Of a stretch of DNA of 64,000 bases, positions 16,121 through 26,100 are shown piece by piece. The first letter of the stretch is position 1; each line of letters opens with the position of its first letter. The position numbers and the translations under genes were made by a program. Under the pieces are notes generated by a model, which ran no database searches, was not told where the DNA came from, and worked only from the letters and a program-made list of their open reading frames with translations. The DNA is from Blastomussa wellsi. Lineage: Eukaryota > Cnidaria > Anthozoa > Scleractinia > Plerogyridae. The stretch is from assembly GCA_947652115.1 (NCBI GenBank), contig OX393568.1, positions 11,131,447 through 11,195,446 of the forward strand, given 5' to 3'.

Positions 16121-17902
16121 ATGGCAGTTCAAAAAACGTTCGAAAGCATGGGCCTCCGTTGCGAAAAAAACGTGGCCTCCCATCTTGTTCTCGAGAATGC
16201 GTACGATAGCAACCTCTTGCCGGACATCTCGAAAGTCGACTACCTAGCAGGAAACCTCGGCAAGACACACCTGCAACCTCTGCGAGGACTGCCCGCGTTT
16301 GTCGACGACATCTACGTGTTCGGCTATCCTCGCCGCGAAGACTGTGTTTTCCAAAAAGGCCGCTTTTATTGCACAACAGGCGAGGAAGGTTCTGCAAAAC
16401 TCGTGGTCGCAAAAATCCGCCTCGCTGTGCAGCAGAGCCTGGGCACAGGACCGGACAGCAGCAAAAGCATCGTCCACACCCTCGCAAAAACAAAAGTAAC
16501 CAGCGGAAGCACGATACGTGCAACAATAGCAGCGATAGAAGCCGACATGTTGCAACAGGCACAGTCCCACTGGAACAGGCTGTATCCAGAAGACGAGATA
16601 GCGGGCTACTTCGTGGCCAAGGTAGACGTTTCCGAAATATCTTTGGAAGATTTGCACGAAGCGCTGCCAGCTTTCGAACGGCAGCTGCACGCATTCGGTT
16701 TTGGAATCTACTCCATCGACTACACGCAAGATTTTTCCGGATTGTTGGTCCGCGAAGCCCTTGTTTCGCACCTAGAATTCGAAGGTTTTCGCCAGAAGGG
16801 CGACTTTTGTTCTGCAGTGGGTTCGGATGCACCAACGATTCTGCAGAACACCGACAGTGTGGGGAAGAACGTGTGCACTTGGATCTCGAAAAGAGAAGAC
16901 CGCATGGTCCGGACAAAAGTATACAACAACATCGTTTCCAACTTTGAAGCGGGCGAGATTCGAGAACCAGTGGGCGGCCATCTTGCCAACTATGCAGACT
17001 GCCCAAACGAGCACTTGCGCCGAACTTTCCAACACCCAGATGTCCAAGATCGCGGATGCACCAGAATCGAAGTTCCCATATACGGGTGCCCCACAAACGA
17101 CCTCTCGGAAGAAACCGCCGACCAGTTGGTGCAAGAAACTTTGGCAAAGGCTTCGCCGGAAAGAGAAGGTCTTTTCGTGGTCCAACAACCAAACAAACAA
17201 TAGGAAAACCTAGCTTCTTGCCTGGACCGTTGCCTCGTTTTGGCGGACCGCCCGCAGGGCCACATATTTGTCGGCTGGTTCGCGCACACACAAACAAGAA
17301 GAATATCGGGGGTGCACGTGCAACCAACCAAAGCGAACGTGGAGGTCGACGCGAAATGGGAAAATTCGGTGGTGTGGGCGGAAGCCGACTTTGGTTTCCG
17401 CGCATGCCCGATTTTTCGGGTAGATATCCTTTCCACAGAGGAAGAAGGTGTGGAAATAGGGCCTCTGCGTTGCTACACAAAAGACGAGGAAACGGAAACA
17501 ATATTGGCGGCAAGCAAAAGGCCATGCCAGCTGCACCCAGGCGCCCCAGACCCGTCTATACTTCTTCCATCGACAAAAACCGTTTCTTGGGAATGGCGGC
17601 AAACCAAATGCAGCGATATTGGGCGAAATGTCTCCAAATTCCAGCTGCAAGAAGTACCAGAAATCGCACAAGAGCGGCAAATTTCGACACTTTCCACCAG
17701 ATCTCGCGAAAAAACGTTGCAAGAAATACAGGACGCGGCAAGCGCAGAAGAATGGCGAAGACGTTCTTGGGACAAACAAACGGCCGAGCAAGATGCGAAG
17801 CGAAAAAAAGACGAAGAAGAGTACAATCGCCGCAAAGCAGAGCTGGAAAGGGTGGAAAAAATTGTGCAATCGAAAAAGGTCTACGAACAAAAAAGCCAAT
17901 AG
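16121..17902 (+). pseudogene. Large mobile-element protein, possibly Rep-like; 5' part, one amber codon
   Basis: ATG 16121 opens 360 codons ending at TAG 17201-17203. The same frame continues with ENLASCLDRCLVLADRPQG to TAG at 17900, so the 5' part is about 593 codons with one nonsense codon. The N-terminal domain contains GFGIYSIDYTQDFSG, then MVRTKVYNNIVSNFEAGEIR, GGHLANYADCPNEHLRRTF and GCTRIEVPIYGC. The order R-x-K-x-YN ... TR-I-E-V recalls rolling-circle initiator proteins of the Rep_trans type, but this is inference. The second half has mixed alpha/beta sequence and ends in a charged coiled coil (DAKRKKDEEEYNRRKAELER). The gene continues after the Harbinger insertion at 20595. Confidence 0.65.
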
Positions 17903-17930
17903 GTGCGGGGGATGGTGGAACAATAGAGAG

Positions 17931-17948
17931 ATTTAGCACCAGGTTTTT
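17931..17948 (+). repeat. Harbinger left terminal inverted repeat
   Basis: ATTTAGCACCAGGTTTTT, exact inverse of 20566-20583. Partial similarity extends outward (AATAGAGAG against ATTAGAGAC). Confidence 0.85.
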
Positions 17949-18876
17949 ACCAAGAACCGCGAACCGCAAACCGCAGTTTGCCGTTAGGCGTTTGCCGTTA
18001 GAGGTACTGTTCATTTTTGGATTTTAGCAAGACGTTTACTTTAGTAACAAGGAAAACGGAATTCTGGGTGATCTGACAGAAAATGGTGGCTGCAGCAAGG
18101 TTAGTGTGAAGGTTCTTATAGGACTTTGCACGCTTAAGGTACCCGCCCTGGCAAAATTGGTGCATTTTTGCAGTACTAAATAAAGGGATATTTTCACTCA
18201 AAAATCTTCAAACCTTCCACACATATTCACTGTTAACTGGTGAATGAGTTGCTAACATTTTCGTGACATTTGACACCTCGATATGTTAATAATTAACTAG
18301 AATATTAACAGCAAAATTTCAACAATTTTAAGTTTTTCTTGTAGCCATTTAGTTATTTGACAATAATTCAACTTTATTTTGTTTCTTCATTAAACAACAC
18401 AGAAATCTGTGTTCGACTACTCAGATATTTAGAATTGCCAAAAAGATATCAATGATTTTTGATATTTAATAATTACCCTCAACTTCTGCGGCCACCAAAA
18501 CCACAGTTTTGAGACAAGCGCGTAGGGTTAAACACACGATTGTAGACTATCACTACTATGAACTCCATGCCGAGTTTCATTTGGAAATGCTTCATCATTC
18601 CGGAATAAAACGTGTTCTTGTGAAACCATGCTGATCAAGGAATCGAAATTTAAGTCCAATGTGGTGAAGATTACATGAAAAATCCCGTAATATCCATGTT
18701 ATTCAACAGCCAAAAGACACTCGTGTTCGCTGTCGCCATTTTTGATGTGTTTCCGCTGTTTACAAGGCCTGCAGACCTCAAAAACTTTGTTTGTTTATGC
18801 GTTGCTAGGTGATGTACTCGCCCCAGATCTCTCAAATCTTGACTTTTGAGGACTGGAGACAAATCTCAAATCAAAT

Positions 18877-19035
18877 ATGGCGTCCGTAAGACAAACAGTG
18901 CTCGAACAATCAACACAACCTCGGAAAGCAGCTACCAGGGCGAAAATAACGCCAAGAAACGCTGATAAATGGACGAATAGCCTAACAACCGACCCCAGTC
19001 CTCGCTCGGAAATGCCCTTGACTTCCGGTAAATGA
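18877..19035 (+). CDS. Possible first exon inside the Harbinger element
   Basis: ATG 18877 gives about 50 residues (ASVRQTVLEQSTQPRKAATR) up to a GGTAAATG that could be a splice donor at about 19026. No homology recognised; it may be the start of the second Harbinger protein or noise. Confidence 0.25.
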   Translation: MASVRQTVLEQSTQPRKAATRAKITPRNADKWTNSLTTDPSPRSEMPLTSGK

Positions 19036-19274
19036 ACGAATTTTCGCTTCACTGTTCTTATCTCCTCGTGCATATTTTGTCTCAAAATCGATATTTCTAC
19101 AAAATAGGAGTACTAATAAACTTGATAAGAAAAAAATGGGGGGAAATAAAAATGCGAAATTTAGCCAGTGCAAGTACCTTAAAAGCGGTTTTTAGTAAAC
19201 CAAGTTAACATTGACAGCATAAACTAATGATCATTTTGTTTTTCAGGCGTAATTTCAACGACATCGTCACAGTC

Positions 19275-20009
19275 ATGCTTCATGATGACTCTGATGATCA
19301 TTCGACTTCCAGTAGCGGCGAAGAGGACGACCTGGATTTTCTATTACTGAACGCTATGTTTCCTCCAAAGACAGTTGTTAACACCCCGAAACTAAACTTA
19401 GAGGACGTTAGTGAAGATCAATGCGAAAGGATGTTTAGATACGTAAACGTATCACGTTACTAGATCCTTTTTTCGCGCACGTTTTCTTTTTAATTCTACC
19501 ATGTTTAAAACTTGAGCCTTTATACTCTTAACAATTACTGAGTTCAAGAAATCCATGGTGCATTGTAGGTTTCAAAAGGATGACTTGCCACGTCTCCTTG
19601 ATGCACTGGAAATACCAGAATGCTATATTTGCAGCCAAAGGACGAATGCATCCGGGATGGAGGCACTCATGATACTTTTACGACGACTTTCGTATCCCAA
19701 TAGATGGTGTGACCTAGTTACAACTTTTGGAAGATCCGATTCTGAACTCTGCCTCATTTTTACTAAGGTGATTTATTGCAATAAAAGAGACATTTCATTG
19801 TTTTGTTATTGTTTCATGACTTGCAGCAACATTGATTAATATCAAACTAAATATTTCCTAGATTGTTGATGACCTTCACGACCGCTTTAGCCACCTACTG
19901 GATAGTCTAGATCTTGTATGGCTTGATCCAGAACTTTTCGCACAAGCTATTCATACAAAAGGTGCTCCTCTGGAACAATGCTGGGGGTTTATTGATGGCA
20001 CTCTAACTT
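19275..20009 (+). pseudogene. PIF/Harbinger transposase, three exons, truncated
   Basis: Exon 1 (about 19275-19438) encodes an acidic head (HDDSDDHSTSSSGEEDDLDF) and NLEDVSEDQCERMFR. Exon 2 (19569-19767) encodes FQKDDLPRLLDALEIPECY and SGMEALMILLRRLSYPNRWC, the typical N-terminal domain. Exon 3 (from 19862) encodes VWLDPELFAQAIHTKGAPLE and CWGFIDGT, containing the first catalytic Asp. Introns: the first has AG acceptor at 19567-19568, but its donor reads AT instead of GT at 19439-19440; the second is GT-AG (19768-19861). After FIDGT the similarity stops, so the remaining catalytic residues are absent. The copy cannot encode an active transposase. Confidence 0.75.
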
Positions 20010-20565
20010 TCTTATCTTCCGAGCTAAAAGCTAGGCTTAAAGCTTGTGCAACATTATCCCACTCTGCTGGAGAGTTCGGTCTAGTAGCTGCAACCTCTGT
20101 TGCTAGTTCGAGATTGTGGAATATCGTTGGCCACCGAAAGGGAGCAATAAATGTCAAACCAAGACCAAGCACTTTACTCTTAATCGGTTTCCTTCCAGAA
20201 ATCTGCATAAAATAGACAGAAAAAAGAAAATCAACAGCTGTTGTCGTAGTCGCGAACAGACGAAAGTCAGCCCGCCATTTTGTTTTTCATTCATTCTCAC
20301 GCCTTCAGTTCAAATGCTCGAAACTCTTAAAGATTTCATCCTTGACTCCTGGTACTTTGTCGTATATAGAGAAAAGGAGTGTAAAAAGAAAATTTTCAGA
20401 CGTAAACGTGGGATTTTAAAGTTACAATAGTCTAAAAACACTGCCGCATTTCACTTACCGCTAACAGCTGTTCTTGCAGTCGAAACGTGAACCGCGGACG
20501 ACAAACGTGACGGCAAGGCCAACGTCACGTGACTTCTTGACGTTTGCGGTTTGCGGTAATCAACC

Positions 20566-20583
20566 AAAAACCTGGTGCTAAAT
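20566..20583 (-). repeat. Harbinger right terminal inverted repeat
   Basis: AAAAACCTGGTGCTAAAT, exact inverse complement of the left terminus. Confidence 0.85.
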
Positions 20584-20594
20584 GTCTCTAATGT

Positions 20595-21359
20595 TTGCGA
20601 GAATTTGCAACGAAGTTTGCGGCGCTTGCATGCGCGAAGTGGAAAGTTGTTGGCGGCAGGCAAAGAAAGGACCCCAAAAGCAAATTTCGGGTTGTATTGG
20701 CAAACGAAGGGAAAATCGCCAATGTGTTTGCAACAAAAGTTCTGCAAAAAATTGTTTCAGAATGCCTGGACATTTTCGAAAAGTCCGTTTCGGACTGGTA
20801 CGGCAGAACGACTTTCTGGCTTCCTTCTTTCTGCAACGTCGAAAAGCTTGGAGGTTTGGAAATACAGATAGGGAAGCCGCAAAGTTTCTGCAACAACGAA
20901 GGGAAAAATATTGTATGGAACCCAATGCGTGTTGTTTCCGCACCAGATCCGCAAAGAGCTGCAATTTTACAAGCGATGGCAGAGGAGAGCGCAAAATACG
21001 ATATTCTTCGAGAAAAGCTCGAAAAAGAAACGGAGTTCGAAAAAGTAGAGGCGCCGAAAAACAAGGACACAAAAAAATCGATAGACTTGCAGCCCGGCGA
21101 ATACAAGTGCAAGAAGTTTGCTTACACAACTTTTCGAAACTCTCCGCGAACCATATTGTTTGTGTTTCCGGTTGGAGAGGACGGGCAGCCAACAACAGAC
21201 GACGAAACCCCAATACAAGGCTATTTTCTGGAAAAAGAGGTGGAGATTCTTGGAGGCTTCGAGTTCCTCGAAAAAAGAACAACGCCATTGCTTTGCAGAA
21301 TCGGGCATGAGAGAACCACACCACAAAAAAAGAAGTACAGACTTGTTGCTCTGGCGTAG
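20595..21359 (+). pseudogene. Large mobile-element protein, 3' part after the Harbinger insertion
   Basis: This is an open frame of 254 codons with no plausible ATG start (it opens with TTG, preceded by TAA). It begins REFATKFAALACAKWKV and contains SKFRVVLANEGKIANVFATK, GRTTFWLPSFCNVEKLGGLE, a charged helix (DILREKLEKETEFEKVEAP), CKKFAYTTFRNSPRTILFVF and a C-terminal RTTPQKKKYRLVALA. I recognise this as the C-terminal half of the protein whose first half ends near 17902. The 12 bases before it are the edge of the transposon. Function unknown. The 3' end faces the convergent - strand gene. Confidence 0.65.
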
Positions 21360-22420
21360 AAACCAAGACCATGTCTATGCAACAATTTGGCCGCCAGGAA
21401 GGCAGAAAACAAAATCCCCGTAGAAAGCAACAACGAAAAGTTCTCCAAGATGCCAGGATTTCCATTTTTTATTTTGCCCACAACTGTGGCAACATTTTGG
21501 TTCTCCTTTGTTTCTGCATATTTGCAGAGAGAATCCCAATCTTCCCAATATTCCGTGTCTTCTTGTTTCTTGTACTTTTTTCTACATTCTTCGAACTGGT
21601 CGCGTCGAAAGTGTGGTAGAACACCTCTGCCGTAGACCAATTCCATTTGGAATATCTGTTGCATGTTTCCAATTGCGAGTACTTTCTAGACCATTCCATA
21701 AATTCCTTTGTCCGCAGGATTCTATGGATGGTTGGGCGCAGGCTGCTGTGGCGGGTTGGCCAACTGCACCTTTTCGGGTGGCGTGGCGCTCTGCTGTTTC
21801 CACTCTTCGTATTTCGGTCGCAGTTTTGCATGCAGAAGAAGGAGGACAGAACCAATCCCGCAAACAATCCCAACAACCTGCACAACACCCCAAGCAGCAG
21901 ACGTTGCAGCATTGGCGGCGCCCACTATTCTGTCTGTTTGCTCTCGAACCGCATTGCTGCTTTTTTTTCTATGCTCTCCAGGATTCCTTCGCTATTTTGT
22001 TCCAATTCCTCTTCCAACCCCTGCAAATCTTCCACAATCTCCTCCACATCTTGGTAGTGGCTTTCTTGGGTCTCCAACAAGAAATCCATATTTTTCTCCA
22101 GCTCCTGCACGCCGGCCAGGATCTGCGGAAAGAAGAAAATCCTGCCACTTTTTTTCTGCGGTTTCTGCAGGCTTTGCTGACCTTGCAGCCGCGTTTTCTG
22201 CGGTTTCTGCAGGCCTTGCTGACCTTGCAGCCGCGGTTTTTGCTGTTTCTGCTGTTGCAGGCCTTGCAGCCGATATTTCAGTTTCTGCTGTTTCGGTTGG
22301 TTTGGAGGTTTTTCTATCGAAAACGCCTGCTTCTCTCCATATTCTGTAGTGCCGTGTTGTGCCAATACCGAATTTCTTTTGTACCTCCTTGGGTGCTAGT
22401 GTTCCCCTTGTAGAAGGCAT
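21340..22420 (-). pseudogene. HTH-start, coiled-coil, TM protein of the same element, frameshifted
   Basis: ATG 22420 begins PSTRGTLAPKEVQKKFGIGT and TRHYRIWREAGVFDRKT, a helix-turn-helix-like head. An Ala/Pro/Glu repeat tract follows (42-bp minisatellite). A frameshift near 22140 leads to a long coiled coil (KNMDFLLETQESHYQDVEEI), another near 21925 to a TM helix (AAWGVVQVVGIVCGIGSVLL) with KLRPKYEEWKQQ, and further shifts to CGQRNLWNGLESTRNWKHAT and YWEDWDSLCKYAETKENQN with LENFSLLLSTGILFSAFLAA. The parts fit one protein of roughly 330-360 residues, running convergently into the end of the large gene. Exact end uncertain. A membrane-bound DNA-binding protein is inferred; function unknown. 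Confidence 0.55.
22154..22238. repeat. 42-bp minisatellite within the HTH-start gene
   Basis: TTCTGCGGTTTCTGCAGGC-type units occur at 22154 and 22196 with GACCTTGCAGCCGCG inside; a degenerate third follows. It encodes a 14-residue Ala/Arg/Pro/Glu repeat on the - strand. Confidence 0.75.
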
Positions 22421-22524
22421 TGCAGGTATTTTTTGCAAGTATATTCCTGCGGGCACCATATCAAAATAGAAAAATTGGAATCCCTGGTATTGCTGTGTAT
22501 TCTTGCTGGGTATTGTTGAGAAAT

Positions 22525-23105
22525 TTCTTCGTCTGAAATTATAGCGCTAATGTGCGAACAGTGCCTTTATAACGAGAACATCGTAATTTTACCATTTCGA
22601 AGCACCCGCAATTTTTTAACAAAAAATGAAATTTTAAGAAAGGCTAAAAAGTAATTCTTTGGAACTTTGGCCGAATCTGCTGAAATAAAAGCGCTAATGT
22701 GCGCGCAGTGCCCTTATAACGAGAACATCGCAATTTTACCGTTTCGCGGCACCAGTAATTTTTTTTAGAAAAAAATAAAATTTTTCGGAAGGCCAAAAAG
22801 TGATTTTTCCGAACTTTGGTCGAATCGGCTGAAATTAAAGCACTAATGTGCGCGATGTGCCCTTATCACGAAAACATCGGAATTTTACCGTTTAGCGGCA
22901 CCCGCAATTTTTTTTAGCAAAAATGAAATTTTTCGGACAGCCAAAAAGTGATTCTTTGGAACTTTGGTCGAATCGGCTGAAATTAAAGCGGTAATGTGCG
23001 CGCAGTGCCCTTATCACGAGAACATCGTAATTTTGCCGTTTCGCGAGACCCGATATTTTTTAGGAAAAAATAAAATTTTTCGGAAGGCCAAAAAGTGAAT
23101 TTTTT
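22525..23105. repeat. Diverged edge monomers of the satellite
   Basis: The first four units share differences not seen deeper in the array: GCGCTAATGTGCG or GCGGTAATGTGCG, CAGTGCCCTTATAACGAGAA or CACGAGAA instead of TTCTTATGACGAGAA, and AATTTTACCG or AATTTTGCCG instead of AATTTCAACG. They form an older or separate subfamily at the boundary. Confidence 0.85.
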
Positions 23106-26100
23106 GAACTTTGACCGAATCGGCTAAAATTAAAGCGCAAATGTGCGCGCAGTGTTCTTATGACGAGAACATCGTAATTTCAACGTTTCGCGGCACGCGC
23201 AATTTTTTAGCAAAAAATGAAATTTTTCGGAGGGGCAAAAAGTGATTTTTTGGAACTTTGACCGAATCGGCTGAAATTAAAGCGTAAATGTGCTCGCAGT
23301 GTTCTTATGACGAGAACATCGTAATTTCAACGTTTCGCGGCACCCGCAATTTTGTAGCAAAAAATGAATTTTTTCGGAAGGCCAAAAAGTGATTTTTTGG
23401 AACTTTGACCGAATCGGCTGAAATTTAAGCGCAAATGTGCGCGAAGAGTTCTTATGACGAGAACATCGTAATTTCAACGTTTCGCGGCAAACGCAATTTT
23501 TTAGCAAAAAATGAATTTTTTCGGAAGGCCAAAAAGTGATTTTTTGGAACTTTGACCGAATCGGCTGAAATTTAAGCACAAATGTGCGCGCAGTGTTCTT
23601 ATGACGAGAACATCGTAATTTCAACGTTTCGCGGCACCCGCAATTTTTTAGCAAAAAATGAAATTTTTCGGAAGGCCAAAAAGTGATTTTAGGGAACTTT
23701 GTCCGAATCGGCTGAAATAAAAGCGCAAATGTGCGCGCAGTGTTCTTATGACGAGAACATCGTAATTTCAACGTTTCGCGGCACGCGAAATTTTTTAGCA
23801 AAAAATCAAATTTTTCGGAAAGCCAAAAAGTGATTTTTGGGAACTTCGTCCGAATCGGCTGAAATTAAAGCGCAAATGTGCGCGCAGTGTTCTTATGACG
23901 AGAACATCGTAATTTCAACGTTTCGCGGCACCCGCAATTTTTTAGCAAAAAATGAAATTTTTCGGAAAGCCAAAAAGTGATTTTTGGGAACTTCGTCCGA
24001 ATCGGCTAAAATTTTACCGCAAATGTGCGCGCAGTGTTCTTATGACGAGAACATCGTAATTTCAACGTTTCGCGGCACCCGCAATTTTTTAGCAAAAAAT
24101 GAAATTTTTTGGGACGCCAAAAAGTGATTTTTGGGAACTTCGTCCGAATCGGCTGAAATTAAAGCGCAAATGTGCGCGCAGTGTTCTTATGACGAGAACA
24201 TCGTAATTTCAACGTTTCGCGGCACCCGCAATTTTTTAGCGAAAAATGAAATTTTTCGGAAGGGCAAAAAGTGATTGTTGGGAACTTCGTCCGAATCGGC
24301 TGAAATGAAAGCGCAACTGTGCGCGCAGTGTTCTTACGACGAGAACATCGTAATTTTAACGTTTCGCGGAACGCGCAATTTTTTAGCAAAAAAAGAAATT
24401 TTTCGGAAGGCCAAAAAGTGATTTTTGGGAACTTCGTCCGAATCGGCTGAAATTAAAGGGCAAATGTGCGCGCAGTGTTCTTATGACGAGAACATCGTAA
24501 TTTACGCGTTTCGCGGCACCCGCAATTTTTTAGCAAAAAATGAAATATTTCGGAAGGCCAAAAAGTGATTTTTGGGAACTTCGTCCGAATCGGCTGAAAT
24601 TAAAGCGCAAATGTGCGCGCAGTGTTCTTATGACGAGAACATCGTAATTTCAACGTTTCGCGGCACCCGCAATTTTTTAGCAAAAAATGAAATTTTTCGG
24701 AAGGCCAAAAAGTTATTTTTTGGAACTTTGTCCGAGTCGGCTGAAATTAAAGCGGAAATGTGCGCGCAGTGTTCTTATGACGAGAACATCGTAATTTCAA
24801 CGTTTCGCGGCATGCGCAATTTTTTAGCAAAAAATGAAATTTTTCGGAAGGTCAAAAAGTGATTTTTGGGAACTTCGTCCGAATCGGCTGAAATTAAAGC
24901 GCAAATGTGCGCGCAGTGTTCTTATAACGAGAACATCGTAATTTCAACGTCTCGCGGCACCCGCAATTTTTTAGCAAAAAATGAAATTTTTCGGGAGGCC
25001 AAAAACTGATTTTTGGGAACTTCGTCCGAATCGCATGAAATTAAAGCGCAAATGTGCGCGCAGTGTTCTTATGACGAGAACATCGTAATTTCAACCTTTC
25101 GCGGCACGCGCAATTTTTTAGCAAAAAATGAAATTTTTCGGAAGGCCAAAAAGTGATTTTTGGGAACTTCGTCCGAATCGGCTGAAATTAAAGCGCAAAT
25201 GTGCGCGCAGTGTTCTTATGACGAGAACATCGTAATTTCAACGTTTCGCGGCACCCGCAATTTTTTAGCAAAAATTAAAATTTTTCGGAAAGGCAAAAAG
25301 TCATTTTTTGGAACTTCGTCCTAATCGGCTGAAATTTTAGTGCAAATATGCGCGCAGTGTTCTTATGACGAGAACATCGTAATTTCAACGTTTTGCGGCA
25401 CCCGCAATTTTTTAGCAAAAAATGAAATTTTTCGGGAGGCCAAAAAGTGATTTTTGGGAACTTCATCCGAATCGGCTGAAATTAAAGCGCAAATGTGCGC
25501 GCAGTGTTCTTATGACGAGAACATCGTAATTTCAACGTTTCGCGGCACCCGCAATTTTTTAGAAAAATTAAAATTTTTCGGAAAGCCAAAAAGTCATTTT
25601 TTGGAACTTCGTCCGAATTGGCTGAAATTTTAGCGCAAATGTGCTCGCAGTGTTCTTATGACGAGAACATCGTAATTTCAACGTTTCGCGGCACCCGCAA
25701 TTTTTTAGCAAAAAATGAAATTTTTCAGAAGACCAAAAAGTGATTTTTTGGAACTTCCTCCGAATCGGCTGAAATTAAAGCGCAAATGTGCGCGCAGTGT
25801 TCTTATGACGAGAACATCGTAATTTCAACGTTTCGCGGCACCCGCAATTTTTTAGCAAAAAATGAAATTTTTTGGAAGGCCAAAAAGTGATTTTTGGGAA
25901 CTTTGTCCGAATCGGCTGAAATAAAAGCGCAAATGTGCGCGCAGTGTTCTTATGACGAGAACATCGTAATTTCAACGTTTCGCGGCACGCGCAATTTTTT
26001 AGCAAAAAATCAAATTTTTCGGAAAGCCAAAAAGTGATTTTTGGGAACTTCGTCCGAATCGGCTGAAATTAAAGCGCAAATGTGCGCGCAGTGTTCTTAT

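Larger units (their letters stand above)
17931..20583 (+). mobile_element. PIF/Harbinger DNA transposon inserted in the large gene
   Basis: Perfect 18-bp inverted termini ATTTAGCACCAGGTTTTT (17931-17948) and its complement (20566-20583) bound 2653 bp. A subterminal ACCGCAAACCGCA is also inverted at both ends. Inside are pieces of a PIF/Harbinger DDE transposase on the + strand. The termini contain TTA/TAA next to GCACC/GGTGC, consistent with the TWA target preference of Harbinger, though a clean direct target duplication is not obvious. The two halves of one virus-like gene lie immediately outside. About 1.2 kb before the transposase (18000-19226) and 0.5 kb after it hold no recognised gene and are A/T-rich. 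The copy is probably non-autonomous. Confidence 0.75.

Noticed and set aside
15993..17525. 510-codon open frame on the - strand
   Set aside because: It lies antisense to the large + strand gene, which has recognisable sequence blocks and an ATG. The antisense product is rich in Arg, Leu, Ser and Phe without motifs, as expected from a mirrored frame.
17056..18027. 323-codon + strand frame spanning the large gene and the transposon edge
   Set aside because: It overlaps the supported frame of the large gene and crosses the transposon terminus; the product is low-complexity Arg/Lys-rich.
18795..19085. 96-codon - strand frame in the Harbinger element
   Set aside because: It does not resemble a Harbinger protein, and lies antisense to a possible + strand exon that itself is weak.
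17931..20583. Clean 3-bp TWA target-site duplication at the Harbinger ends
   Set aside because: TTA on the left and TAA on the right are part of the inverted termini rather than a direct duplication. The flanks do not show a clear repeat, so I did not list one.
20578..21465. 295-codon - strand frame
   Set aside because: It is antisense to the 3' part of the large gene, whose + strand product has recognisable blocks.
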